64,000 bases of DNA from contig JAHBYV010000004.1 in assembly GCA_019635795.1 (NCBI GenBank), positions 62,001-126,000 of the forward strand, given 5' to 3'. Under the pieces are notes generated by a model, which was not told where the DNA came from, searched no databases, and was given only the letters and a program-made list of their open reading frames with translations. The DNA comes from Rhizobiaceae bacterium. GTDB lineage: Bacteria; Pseudomonadota; Alphaproteobacteria; Rhizobiales; Rhizobiaceae. Shown in pieces: positions 7,748 to 16,751 of the stretch. The translations under genes and the position numbers were made by a program. Position 1 is the first letter of the stretch, and the number at the start of each line of letters is the position of its first letter.

Positions 7748-8995
7748 GTGAACAAGAGCAGACGTACATTTCTCAAGTTGGGCGCCGCTGCAGGCGCCTT
7801 CACGGTGACCGGGTTTCCGCACATCTGGTCGAAGAATTCGTCATTCGCATATGCGCAGGGCGGTGAGATCAAGGTCGGAGTTCTTTTCTCGCTAACTGGA
7901 ACTACCGCTATCATTGAAGAGTCGCTGAACAAGGCGACGATCATGGCGATCGAAGAGATCAATGCGGCAGGTGGTATCAACGGCATGAAAATTGTGCCTG
8001 TGATCGAAGATCCTGCGTCCGATCCTGCAACATTTGCTGAAAAAGCGCGCAAGCTTGTCATGAGTGACAAGTGCGTGTCGGTATTCGGCTCTTACACTTC
8101 GGCAAGCCGCAAAGCAGTGCTTCCCGTATTTGAAAAGCAGGAAAACCTGTTCTGGTACCCAACGCTTTATGAAGGACGGGAATGCTCGAAAAACGTGATC
8201 TACACCGGCGCTGTGCCAAATCAGCAGCAGGACGATTTCGTCCCCTGGCTGGTCGAAAAATTCGGCAAGCGCTGGTACCTGATCGGCTCCAACTACATCT
8301 ATCCCAAGGAAGAAAACAATTATTGCAAGAAATTGCTGGAGGGTCTTGGGGCGGAGGTCATTGCCGAGGAATATGTTCCACTAGGCCATTCTGAATTTTC
8401 TTCCGTAATCAACAAGTTCCGTTCAGAAAAGCCGAACGTAATATTCTCCACCGTGGTGGGTGACTCTGTTGTCGCGCTGCATCGTCAGTATCGGGCTGCC
8501 GGTCTCGATCCAGCCACCATGCCAATGGCGAGCCTTACGACATCCGAGAACGAAGTGGCAGCAATGGGAGGGGATGCGGCGGCAGGCCACTTTACGTCTG
8601 CGCCCTATTTCATGGTTTTCGATTCCCCTGAAAACAAGAAGTTTGTGGAGGCCTACAAAGCGCGCTGGGGCGGTGACAAGGTCACGCACTTTGTTTCGGA
8701 GTCTTCATATTTCCAGATCCATCTTTTCGCTCAGGCAGTGGCCAAACTCGCGCCAAGTGACATAGGCCCATTGGGCATTCGCGATGCAGTGAAGGGCGAG
8801 GAATACAAGGCACCGCAAGGGCTGGTGAAGGTTGAGCCGGATAATCTGCATTGTTGGCTGCGTCCGAAAATCGGTCAGTGCAAAGCCGACGGGCAGTTCG
8901 AGATATTGCAACAGTCCGCGGACTGGCTCGAACCTAATCCCTACAGTGCCTATCCCGACCAGAAGTGCACTTCTGAAGGTCTAAAGCAAATCTAG
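7748..8995 (+). CDS. Amide/urea-type ABC transporter substrate-binding protein (Tat-exported)
   Basis: Periplasmic receptor of a branched-chain-type ABC importer, closest by motif to short-chain amide (FmdD) and urea (UrtA) binding proteins. GTG 7748 is preceded by AAGGGAG; an in-frame ATG at 7592 would start inside a terminator and was rejected. N-terminus NKSRRTFLKLG is a twin-arginine signal, followed by a hydrophobic stretch and AQG near the cleavage site. Core: VGVLFSLTGTTAIIEES, FWYPTLYEG, VIYTGAVPNQ, IGSNYIYPKEEN. 415 aa. Paralogue of the cytosolic sensor AmiC in the same locus. Confidence 0.9.
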   Translation: MNKSRRTFLKLGAAAGAFTVTGFPHIWSKNSSFAYAQGGEIKVGVLFSLTGTTAIIEESLNKATIMAIEEINAAGGINGMKIVPVIEDPASDPATFAEKARKLVMSDKCVSVFGSYTSASRKAVLPVFEKQENLFWYPTLYEGRECSKNVIYTGAVPNQQQDDFVPWLVEKFGKRWYLIGSNYIYPKEENNYCKKLLEGLGAEVIAEEYVPLGHSEFSSVINKFRSEKPNVIFSTVVGDSVVALHRQYRAAGLDPATMPMASLTTSENEVAAMGGDAAAGHFTSAPYFMVFDSPENKKFVEAYKARWGGDKVTHFVSESSYFQIHLFAQAVAKLAPSDIGPLGIRDAVKGEEYKAPQGLVKVEPDNLHCWLRPKIGQCKADGQFEILQQSADWLEPNPYSAYPDQKCTSEGLKQI

Positions 8996-9059
8996 GTCTG
9001 TCCAGGATAGCCGGTGGCCAGCCGTCTGGTCACCGGCCCAGCTTGCGGTGACATTGGCA

Positions 9060-9929
9060 ATGGATTTTATTGTTTCACAGATACTGACAGGTCTCAGCCT
9101 GTCTTCCATCCTGCTCCTCGTGGCGCTCGGCCTCGCCGTTATTTATGGGGTTACAGGCGTCATCAATCTGGCACACGGCGAATTCGTGATGCTGGGTGCA
9201 TACGGAGCTTGGCTGCTTCAAACCCAACTGGGATTGGGCCTGATAGTAAGCCTTATTCCAATATTTCTGCTGGTGGCGGCTCTCGGCTGGGTCATTGAAG
9301 TCGTCGTTATTCGACATCTCTACGACCGACCGCTTGATACGATTTTGGCCACTTGGGGTCTTGGCGTGATGATTCAGCAAATCGTTCGCCTGACTGCGGG
9401 CGGTGAACTGCGTTATGTCCAGATGCCACCTTCGCTATCCGGCAGCGTCAATATTCTCGGGGCGACCGACTCGGCCTATCGCCTTTTTGTGCTGGGTGTT
9501 GCTCTTGCGATGTTTTGCCTGATCTGGGTCATCTATCGCTACACATCATTCGGCCTGAAACTGCGCGCCATCACCCAGAACAGCGGTATCGCTTCCTGCT
9601 TCGGCATTAATTCTGCGCTTGCATACAGGGTGACATTCGCCTTCGGGGCAGGCGTCGCCGGTCTGGCCGGTGCTTTGATCTCTCCTCTCAAGAGCGTTTC
9701 GCCGGAAATGGGTACGACCTACGTGGTCGATGCCTTCATGGTCGTCGTTCTTGGTGGGGTGCAAAGCCTTCTCGGCACGTTGGCGAGCTCCGGTCTTCTT
9801 GGAGAGATATCCGGCGTTCTCGCCTACTACAGCAACGACACTATCGCCAAAGCGCTCGTGCTGCTCGCCATCGTCATCATCATCCGCTTCCGTCCGCAGG
9901 GCCTGTTCGCCCCGCGAGTGCGCGCATAG
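9060..9929 (+). CDS. Branched-chain/urea-type ABC transporter permease 1 (LivH/UrtB family)
   Basis: Inner-membrane permease of the amide importer, 289 aa, with about eight hydrophobic segments. Family motifs: GLAVIYGVTGVINLAHGEFVM (split by the membrane), LGVMIQQIV, GLKLRAITQN, FGAGVAGLAGAL, VLGGVQSLLGT near the C-terminus. ATG 9060 is chosen over GTG 9048 in the same frame; neither has a strong ribosome site. Follows the binding protein and precedes permease 2 by 27 bases. Confidence 0.9.
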   Translation: MDFIVSQILTGLSLSSILLLVALGLAVIYGVTGVINLAHGEFVMLGAYGAWLLQTQLGLGLIVSLIPIFLLVAALGWVIEVVVIRHLYDRPLDTILATWGLGVMIQQIVRLTAGGELRYVQMPPSLSGSVNILGATDSAYRLFVLGVALAMFCLIWVIYRYTSFGLKLRAITQNSGIASCFGINSALAYRVTFAFGAGVAGLAGALISPLKSVSPEMGTTYVVDAFMVVVLGGVQSLLGTLASSGLLGEISGVLAYYSNDTIAKALVLLAIVIIIRFRPQGLFAPRVRA

Positions 9930-9956
9930 CGAAGAACGTAAAGAGAGGTGCATCCG

Positions 9957-11081
9957 GTGTCCGGAAAAGTTTCCTTCCAGATCCTCACCTATGGCGTCGT
10001 CTGCCTGGCGATACTGTTGTTGCCGATCGTCGTGGACGACGCCTTCCTCCTCAATAAATACTCGCGCTATCTTGTATCGGGGATGCTTGCGATCGCGCTT
10101 TCCCTTTCATGGGGCTACGCGGGCATTCTCAATCTCGGCCAAGCCACTACCTTCGGTCTCGGCTCATACTGCATGGCCATGTATCTGAAGCTGAAGACCG
10201 TGCCAATTCATACGGGCAGCGACGGGCTTCCAGACTTCATGGTCTGGAACAATGTTACGGAATTGCCCTGGATATGGGTGCCGTTCCATTCCACGGCCTT
10301 CGCATTGGCGGCGGGCATACTCGTTCCTGCGCTGTTTGCTGCTCTTTTGGGCTGGTTCATGTTTGGCGGCCGCGTGACCGGTGTATATGCCGCGATCATT
10401 ACGCTCGCTGTCATGGTGGTCGTTAACCTGATTATCATTGACCAGCAGAGCTACACCGGCGGGTTCAATGGCCTGACCGATCTCGCACAGTTCGAATTGT
10501 TCGGCTTCGAGTTCGATGCCTACTCTGCCTCGACATATTATCTCGTGGCTATCGGCCTTACCATTTCGTTGTTCCTGTCGCTTGCTGTGACGCGCAGCAA
10601 AACGGGACTGATCCTGCAAGCTGTTCGAGACCAGGAAGAGCGTGTGCGCTTTTTTGGGTACGATGTGGCGCTCTACAAAACGTTCGTGTTTGCATTCTCT
10701 GCTGCAATCGCGGGCTTTGCAGGCATGTTCTATACGATTGTGATGGAATTCGCCTCGCCGACATTCCTTGGTGTGCCGCTTAGCCTTTCCATTGTGATCT
10801 GGGTCGCTGTCGGAGGCCGACAAAGCCTGCTCGGCGCGATGTTGGGGGCGTTGCTGGTTACCGGCGTTCAAGGCGCGCTTTCAGAATCCGAGACGTTCCT
10901 TGAAACCTGGACGCTCATCATGGGCGCGCTGTTCGTTCTGATCGTTCTCTTCCTGCCCAAGGGTCTGGCGGGCGCTTTCTCAGCATTGATTGATCGGCTC
11001 GCGCCGGCGTCGCGGGCGCCCATATCACAAGCTGTCGAGAACTCCCCGAAAGCGGAAGCGCATATTGGAGGGGCAGCATGA
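9957..11081 (+). CDS. Branched-chain/urea-type ABC transporter permease 2 (LivM/UrtC family)
   Basis: Second membrane subunit, 374 aa. Motifs: SLSWGYAGILNLGQA, TGLILQAVRDQEERVRFFGYD (two halves of one motif), FSAAIAGFAGMFY, IVIWVAVGGRQSLLGAMLGA (cytoplasmic EAA-like loop) and LFLPKGLAG. GTG 9957 is preferred because AGAGAGG lies 8 bases upstream; GTG 9948 is in frame. Its stop overlaps the start of the first ATPase gene, indicating tight coupling. Confidence 0.9.
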   Translation: MSGKVSFQILTYGVVCLAILLLPIVVDDAFLLNKYSRYLVSGMLAIALSLSWGYAGILNLGQATTFGLGSYCMAMYLKLKTVPIHTGSDGLPDFMVWNNVTELPWIWVPFHSTAFALAAGILVPALFAALLGWFMFGGRVTGVYAAIITLAVMVVVNLIIIDQQSYTGGFNGLTDLAQFELFGFEFDAYSASTYYLVAIGLTISLFLSLAVTRSKTGLILQAVRDQEERVRFFGYDVALYKTFVFAFSAAIAGFAGMFYTIVMEFASPTFLGVPLSLSIVIWVAVGGRQSLLGAMLGALLVTGVQGALSESETFLETWTLIMGALFVLIVLFLPKGLAGAFSALIDRLAPASRAPISQAVENSPKAEAHIGGAA

Positions 11082-11842
11082 ATACGTCACGCGAACCGCT
11101 GCTCTCGCTCAGAGAAGCAACCGTATCTTTCCAGGGCTTCATAGCTGTCGATCATCTTGATCTTGATGTTGGCAAAGGTGAGCTTCGCTGCCTGATTGGG
11201 CCGAACGGCGCGGGCAAGACAACCACTCTTGATCTCATATGCGGCAAATCACGGATTACATCCGGCGAAATATCATTCAAGGGCGTGCCAATACACGCCT
11301 TGAAAGAGTTTCAGATTGCGCGAGCGGGAATAGGGCGGAAGTTTCAGGTTCCCAGCGTTTTCCGTCAGCTCACGGTTCGAGAAAACCTCAGCATTGGCCA
11401 GTCGCGTGCAACCGGGGTTTTGCACAATCTGCTGAAATTTGGCTCAAATGACGACCGCTCCAGACTTGAAGAGATCGCGGTTCTGGTGGGCTTGCGGGAT
11501 GAAATGGAGACGCTTGCGGCCCATCTGTCGCATGGTCAAACTCAGTGGCTGGAAATCGCGCTGATACTGGCCCAGGACCCAGCCTTGATCCTGATGGACG
11601 AGCCAACTGCTGGCATGACGGCGCACGAAACTGCCAAAACCGCAACTCTGTTCAACCGACTTCGCGGCAAGCACACGCTGATTGTCGTCGAACACGATAT
11701 GGGGTTCGTGCGCGACATAGCGGAAACAATTTCGGTGATGCACCAGGGCAGATTGCTCGCTCAGGGCACAACCGATGAAGTCGCAAACGACCCTCGTGTG
11801 CGTGAGGCCTATCTCGGCTCAGGAGGTATCGGTCATGCTTGA
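11078..11842 (+). CDS. ABC transporter ATP-binding protein (LivG/UrtD family)
   Basis: First ATPase of the amide importer, 254 aa. Walker A GPNGAGKTT, Q-loop GIGRKFQVPSVF, signature LSHGQTQWLEIA (a variant of LSGGQ typical of UrtD), Walker B LILMDEPTAGM, switch His in VVEHDM. Starts inside the stop of permease 2 (ATGA) and overlaps the next ATPase by 8 bases. Confidence 0.93.
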   Translation: MNTSREPLLSLREATVSFQGFIAVDHLDLDVGKGELRCLIGPNGAGKTTTLDLICGKSRITSGEISFKGVPIHALKEFQIARAGIGRKFQVPSVFRQLTVRENLSIGQSRATGVLHNLLKFGSNDDRSRLEEIAVLVGLRDEMETLAAHLSHGQTQWLEIALILAQDPALILMDEPTAGMTAHETAKTATLFNRLRGKHTLIVVEHDMGFVRDIAETISVMHQGRLLAQGTTDEVANDPRVREAYLGSGGIGHA

Positions 11843-12530
11843 GCTAGCCAATCTCGACGGCTTCTATGGAACAAGCCGCGCGCTGCAATCGGTGAACTTG
11901 TCAGTCAAGCAGGGCGAGTTTCTCTCTGTCCTTGGCCGCAATGGTGTAGGCAAAACAACATTGCTGCGCGCGATACTCGGGCTGATGTCGCGCACCAGCG
12001 GCTCGGTCGTTCTGGATGGGGCCGAGATAAACACGCTTCCCACGCACAAGCGGGCAATCGCCGGGTTGGGTTATGTCCCGCAAGGGCGCGGAATTATGCC
12101 CGCCTTTACCGTCAAGGAAACGTTGATGCTGGGGACGTGCGCTTCGGCCAGTCCGATGAAGGAAATCCCGGAGCATATCTTTCAGCTGTTTCCCATGCTC
12201 AAGGAATTTCTGGGCAGGCGCGGCGGCAATCTTTCTGGCGGCCAACAGCAACAGTTGGCCATTGCGCGCGCCCTTTTATCCGAACCGAAGATTCTGCTGT
12301 TGGACGAACCAACGGAAGGGATTCAGCCCAACATTGTCGAACAGATCGAAGATGTGCTCATCGATCTGAACCGTAAGCACGGGCTTACCATCATTCTGGT
12401 CGAACAGAATATCAAATTTGCACGGCGTGCCTCTGATCGCTTTGCAATTCTCAATCGCGGCAGCGTGGCGGTGTCAGGCGACATTGCATCGCTCAGCGAT
12501 GAGCTCATCCACCAACACCTTGTTGTTTAA
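11835..12530 (+). CDS. ABC transporter ATP-binding protein (LivF/UrtE family)
   Basis: Second ATPase, 231 aa. Walker A GRNGVGKTT, Q-loop YVPQGRGI, signature LSGGQQQQ, Walker B ILLLDEPTEGI, H-loop VEQN (Gln in place of His, as usual in LivF/UrtE proteins). ATG 11835 follows AGGAGGT at 11821-11827; the longer frame from 11775 lies within the preceding gene and was not used. amiE begins 21 bases later. Confidence 0.93.
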   Translation: MLELANLDGFYGTSRALQSVNLSVKQGEFLSVLGRNGVGKTTLLRAILGLMSRTSGSVVLDGAEINTLPTHKRAIAGLGYVPQGRGIMPAFTVKETLMLGTCASASPMKEIPEHIFQLFPMLKEFLGRRGGNLSGGQQQQLAIARALLSEPKILLLDEPTEGIQPNIVEQIEDVLIDLNRKHGLTIILVEQNIKFARRASDRFAILNRGSVAVSGDIASLSDELIHQHLVV

Positions 12531-12551
12531 GACTGCAAAAGGAGAACGGGA

Positions 12552-13586
12552 ATGTACCACGGCGATATTACCAGCAGCAAAGACACGGTTGGCGTAGCTG
12601 TCGTGAACTACAAGATGCCAAGAATGCACACAAAGGCCGAAGTGCTGGAGAACTCCCGCAAGATAGCTGACATGATAGAAGGAATGAAAGTGGGCCTTCC
12701 GGGTCTGGATCTTGTAATCTTTCCTGAATACTCGACCCACGGCATCATGTACGATTCCAAGGAAATGTATGAGACTGCCTCGCAGATTCCGGGCGAAGAG
12801 ACGGCTATCTTTGCCGAAGCTTGCAAGAAGGCAAATGTTTGGGGCGTGTTCTCGCTGACGGGGGAAAGGCACGAGGAGCACCCGAACAAGGCCCCCTACA
12901 ACACCTTGATCTTGATGAACAGCAAGGGCGAGATCGTGCAGAAATATCGCAAGATCATGCCTTGGGTGCCTATCGAGGGATGGTATCCCGGAGATTGTAC
13001 TTATGTATCGGAAGGCCCCAAAGGGCTGAAAATCAGCCTTATTATCTGCGACGACGGCAATTATCCGGAAATCTGGCGCGATTGCGCGATGCGTGGCGCA
13101 GAACTCATCATTCGTTGCCAAGGCTACATGTACCCGGCAAAGGAACAGCAGGTTATGATTTCCAAGTCCATGGCATGGGCGAACAACGTTTACGTTGCCG
13201 TCGCCAACGCTGCGGGATTTGACGGCGTCTATTCCTACTTTGGGCATTCAGCGATTATCGGTTTCGACGGTCGTACTTTGGGTGAATGCGGCGAGGAAGA
13301 GTATGGAATCCAATATGCGCAGCTATCTGTCTCCGCAATACGCGATGCTCGCAAGAACGGGCAATCACAGAACCACCTCTTCAAGCTTCTGCACCGTGGT
13401 TATACCGGCATGATCAATTCGGGCGAGGGCGACCGCGGCGTCGCATCCTGCCCCTATAATTTCTACTCGAAATGGGTGAACGATCCTGACGGCACGCGTG
13501 AAATGGTCGAGGCCTTCACGCGCAACACGGTTGGAACGGAGGAGTGCCCGATAGACGGGATACCCAGCAAAGCGTCGCATCGCTGA
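12552..13586 (+). CDS. amiE: Aliphatic amidase
   Basis: Hydrolyses short-chain aliphatic amides to the carboxylic acid and ammonia in the cytosol; nitrilase superfamily. 344 aa and collinear with Pseudomonas AmiE from the first residues ([17 protein letters not shown]). The catalytic triad is intact: Glu59 (FPEY), Lys134 (KYRK) and Cys166 (IICDDGN). [15 protein letters not shown] and [20 protein letters not shown] (family blocks) are unchanged. Strong ribosome site AAAAGGAGAA. It is the last-but-two gene of the transporter operon, so uptake and hydrolysis are coupled. Expression is expected to depend on AmiR antitermination upstream. Confidence 0.96.
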   Translation: MYHGDITSSKDTVGVAVVNYKMPRMHTKAEVLENSRKIADMIEGMKVGLPGLDLVIFPEYSTHGIMYDSKEMYETASQIPGEETAIFAEACKKANVWGVFSLTGERHEEHPNKAPYNTLILMNSKGEIVQKYRKIMPWVPIEGWYPGDCTYVSEGPKGLKISLIICDDGNYPEIWRDCAMRGAELIIRCQGYMYPAKEQQVMISKSMAWANNVYVAVANAAGFDGVYSYFGHSAIIGFDGRTLGECGEEEYGIQYAQLSVSAIRDARKNGQSQNHLFKLLHRGYTGMINSGEGDRGVASCPYNFYSKWVNDPDGTREMVEAFTRNTVGTEECPIDGIPSKASHR

Positions 13587-13594
13587 CGTTCATC

Positions 13595-13622
13595 TGCGCT
13601 CCGTGGCTTGCCACGGGGCGCA
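13595..13622 (+). other. Strong hairpin between amiE and the AAA+ gene
   Basis: Thirteen-pair stem (one G-U) TGCGC-T-CCGTGGC / GCCACGG-G-GCGCA with a two-base TT gap that must open to a small loop. No T run follows on either strand, so it is not a standard terminator. It may stabilise the 3' end of the upstream transporter-amiE message or reduce expression of the downstream pair (inference). Confidence 0.55.
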
Positions 13623-13650
13623 AGTCTCACGGTAATATTACGGGAATGAT

Positions 13651-14481
13651 ATGACGCAGACTCGACGCGGAGCCGATGCGGCCAACCCTCTTGCTGATTT
13701 TATGATCACCAGCGAGCCTTATTTCAGGCCGGTAGGGCGTGAGATTGAGCTCTATGAAGCGGCCTACAAGGCACGAATGCCCATTATGCTGAAAGGCCCT
13801 ACGGGTTGCGGCAAGACCCGTTTTGTAGAGCATATGGCGTGGCGTCTTGGAAAGCCCCTTATTACAGTTTCCTGCCATGAAGACATGACGGCTTCCGATC
13901 TTGTGGGGCGTTATCTGCTCGATGCCGGCGGTACGGTATGGCACGACGGCCCACTCACTTTGGCAGTTCGGTATGGGGCGATCTGCTATCTGGACGAGAT
14001 TGTGGAGGCACGGCAGGATACGACGGTTGTTATTCACTCTCTGACGGATGACAGGCGAATTCTTCCACTTGAGAAGAAGAACGAGGTTGTTCGCGCTCAC
14101 CCGGATTTTCAGGTCGTGATCTCGTACAATCCGGGATATCAGAGCGTTTTGAAAGATCTGAAAGAGTCAACCAAACAACGTTTTGGTGCGATCGCATTTT
14201 CCTACCCGTCCAGCAATGTGGAAGCGGAAATCGTGATGCGCGAGGCCGGGGTTGATCGACGTGTCGCAGATACGCTGGTGCGTATTGCAGAACGTTCGCG
14301 CAATCTGAGAGGGCAGGGCCTTGAGGAAGGTGCTTCCACACGAATGCTGGTGAATGCGGGACTTCTGGTCGCGGGCGGAATACCGATTGAGGAGGCAAGC
14401 CAAGTCGCGATGGTCGTTCCAATAACGGATGATCCGGATTTACGCGAAGCACTCACGGGCGCTATCGCGGCTTGCATTTAA
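13651..14481 (+). CDS. MoxR/CbbQ/NorQ-type AAA+ ATPase
   Basis: 276-aa AAA+ chaperone-like ATPase. Walker A GPTGCGKT at residues 49-56, Walker [11 protein letters not shown], sensor region [10 protein letters not shown] and arginine-rich C-terminal lid. It matches the CbbQ/NorQ/NirQ group, which works with a von Willebrand A partner to remodel metal or cofactor enzymes (established for Rubisco and nitric oxide reductase). AmiB in the Pseudomonas amidase operon is also an AAA ATPase, but the partner gene next door here argues for a CbbQ/CbbO-type pair. Probable target: the amidase or transporter (inference). Confidence 0.85.
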   Translation: MTQTRRGADAANPLADFMITSEPYFRPVGREIELYEAAYKARMPIMLKGPTGCGKTRFVEHMAWRLGKPLITVSCHEDMTASDLVGRYLLDAGGTVWHDGPLTLAVRYGAICYLDEIVEARQDTTVVIHSLTDDRRILPLEKKNEVVRAHPDFQVVISYNPGYQSVLKDLKESTKQRFGAIAFSYPSSNVEAEIVMREAGVDRRVADTLVRIAERSRNLRGQGLEEGASTRMLVNAGLLVAGGIPIEEASQVAMVVPITDDPDLREALTGAIAACI

Positions 14482-14502
14482 TGCGTTGCCAGGGGCGCGT
14501 TG

Positions 14503-16695
14503 ATGACTGGCTTGAAGACTGAATTTCCCGCAGATTGGCATGATCGATGGCGCGAAGCCCATCAAAGGATCGATCATGCCGGATATGGCGAATTGGTCGC
14601 TTCCGCTTATCGAAAATGCGGGCCGGTTCTGGCCGGAAGGGTCGGCCCGGATTTTGCCGTGCGCCTTGGCAGAACCGTTTCCACTGTGGCGATCAAAAGC
14701 GGACGCAGGGCAGCATTGGTTCTCATAGAGGCTGCCTGGGAAATTTCAGGACTAGCTACAGATTCGGCGCAAACCCGATCGTGGCTTGATGCGGTAGATA
14801 GTGTTGCCCGGCAGGCACCGGATGCTCTTTCAGCGATGCTTTCCAATACAACTCGGATTGTCCGGGAATTAGGGTTTGACGGGTTCCAGACCTTTGTCCG
14901 CATGGGGCTCGCTCTAAGTCTGGATGATCGTGGCCGCAGACGAGCTTTCTTTGCACTCGAGAGCGGGGAAGCCCGGCAGGCCCTGGAGTATCGCAGCGGT
15001 TCGCAGTCGCTTTCCGAAAAGATTCCACAACTAAAGCATTACTACACAGCGTTATGGGGATTTAGTCCGCCAGTTGCCGCCGCGCCTGCGGACGCCCCGG
15101 AGCCAATGCGTCGACGGGCAGGATTTGGTGGTGGCGGTATTCGCTTGCCTGTCGCATTCGCCGGCTTCACTGACACTGATCAAAAAGCGCTATACCGTGC
15201 TGCGCTGGCACATATTGGCGCTCACCATAGATATTCAAGGGAAAAGTTTGCGGCAAAAGGGCTGAAACCGCTCCAGATTGCGTTGGTTTCGTTGATTGAG
15301 GACGCGCGGGTCGAGCGCCTTGCAACGGCCGCGATGCCGGGTCTCCAAAGCCTTTGGGGTCGTTTTCATATAGCGCGCGCTGAAGGTGCGCCAATCGCAA
15401 TAAATTTGATGGCGCGGCTTTCACGTGCACTCAATGATCCGTCCTATTCGGATTCACATGGCTGGGTCGAGAAAGGTTGCAGCCTGTTCTCTGAAGCAAT
15501 GTCTACCGACATCACCGACCAGTTATTGAGCCGCAGAATCGGAGGGCTGCTTGGCAATGACCTCGGGCAGATGCGCCTGCAGTTTGACGCCAAGACCTAT
15601 GTAGTCCAGCCGGCCTATCGCGACGACAATCTTGCGCTGTGGGATTTCGGTGAAGAGCAGGAGAATGCGATTGAAATCGAGGCGATGGCCGAAGGTGCCC
15701 GTATCGACAAGCGCGATGAAGCGGACGGTCGACGTGAGGAGGGAGCTGGCGAAGAGGAGAAGGCGGGAAAACTGTCTGAAGCAAGGCCGGACGAGGGTGT
15801 GATCGTCGCTCGCTATCATGAGTATGATTATGTAACAGGAAGTTTGCGCCCAAACTGGTGCACTGTGCGGGAAGTGTCAGGCAAGTTGGCAAGTGAAAAG
15901 TCACTGGCAGCGCTCCGCGACTCCCGATCTGACGTTGTGGAACGGATTACCGCTCTAATTAACGCCTCCCGTGTCAGTCGTCAGGAGCGCACAAGACGGC
16001 AACCGGAAGGCGAGTTTCTGGATACTGACGCTGCTATTTCGGCCATGATCGCTTTCAGAAATGGCGAGGCCCCCGATACGCGGATTTACGGACGATACGA
16101 ACGCCGTTCGCGCGATATGTCCGTGCTTGTCTTAATAGATGCCTCATACTCGACCAATGATCTTGTTCGCGAAGGCGGAAAATCGGTGCTGTCCACTGAG
16201 AAGCTCGCTGGTGCTTTTCTTGCGCGGGCTATGGCCGGATTGGGCGATCCATTTGCAATGGCTGCCTTTTGTTCGGACACACGCGAAGACGTACGATATC
16301 TGCGCATCAAGGACTTTCAATCACCTTTCAATGACTATTCGCTCGCGCGCTTGGCTGGTCTCGAAGGGGCGCTATCTACAAGACTGGGCGCGGTCATTCG
16401 CCATGCGGGTCAGGAAATCGCAGGACAAAGCACTTATAGAAGGCTGGTTCTGGTTATTACGGATGGTGAACCATCCGATGTGGACGTTGAGGACAAGCGG
16501 TTCCTTGTTGAGGATGCCAGAGCCGCTGTGCATGAGCTCAATAGAGAGGGCATAGACGTGTTTGGTGTCTTGCTGGATTCGGAAGCGGAATCTTATGCCT
16601 CCCGCATTTTCGGCAAGCGGAATTCGGTTTTAATTGGTTCTGCAGAAAAGCTACCGGAGGCATTGCCCCTCATCTATCTGCGTCTTGCACGGTAA
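14503..16695 (+). CDS. CbbO/NorD-type von Willebrand factor A protein
   Basis: 730-aa partner of the preceding AAA+ ATPase. The C-terminal domain is a VWA fold with an intact metal-binding (MIDAS) motif DASYS at residue 546 onward, plus ITDGEPSD later. The N-terminal half is helical, with the CbbO/NorD features VSLIEDARVER and LYRAALAHIGAH, and an acidic low-complexity linker around residues 400-430 (EADGRREEGAGEEE). ATG 14503; a TTG one codon earlier is possible. It begins 21 bases after the ATPase gene and is the last gene of the amide operon. Confidence 0.85.
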   Translation: MTGLKTEFPADWHDRWREAHQRIDHAGYGELVASAYRKCGPVLAGRVGPDFAVRLGRTVSTVAIKSGRRAALVLIEAAWEISGLATDSAQTRSWLDAVDSVARQAPDALSAMLSNTTRIVRELGFDGFQTFVRMGLALSLDDRGRRRAFFALESGEARQALEYRSGSQSLSEKIPQLKHYYTALWGFSPPVAAAPADAPEPMRRRAGFGGGGIRLPVAFAGFTDTDQKALYRAALAHIGAHHRYSREKFAAKGLKPLQIALVSLIEDARVERLATAAMPGLQSLWGRFHIARAEGAPIAINLMARLSRALNDPSYSDSHGWVEKGCSLFSEAMSTDITDQLLSRRIGGLLGNDLGQMRLQFDAKTYVVQPAYRDDNLALWDFGEEQENAIEIEAMAEGARIDKRDEADGRREEGAGEEEKAGKLSEARPDEGVIVARYHEYDYVTGSLRPNWCTVREVSGKLASEKSLAALRDSRSDVVERITALINASRVSRQERTRRQPEGEFLDTDAAISAMIAFRNGEAPDTRIYGRYERRSRDMSVLVLIDASYSTNDLVREGGKSVLSTEKLAGAFLARAMAGLGDPFAMAAFCSDTREDVRYLRIKDFQSPFNDYSLARLAGLEGALSTRLGAVIRHAGQEIAGQSTYRRLVLVITDGEPSDVDVEDKRFLVEDARAAVHELNREGIDVFGVLLDSEAESYASRIFGKRNSVLIGSAEKLPEALPLIYLRLAR

Positions 16696-16701
16696 AGAGG
16701 G

Positions 16702-16741
16702 CGGCGGCCGGAAAACGTTATGGGCGATTTGCCGGCCGCCG
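16702..16741. terminator. Hairpin between convergent operons
   Basis: Ten-pair stem CGGCGGCCGG (16702-16711) with CCGGCCGCCG (16732-16741) in the 56-base gap between the convergent amide operon and the hydrolase operon. GC-rich and symmetric but with no T run on either side, so a bidirectional terminator is likely but not certain. Confidence 0.5.
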
Positions 16742-16751
16742 GAACTTCTGG

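Noticed and set aside
12474-13247. 257-codon antisense frame opposite amiE
   Set aside because: Mirror of a highly conserved gene; no independent coding evidence.
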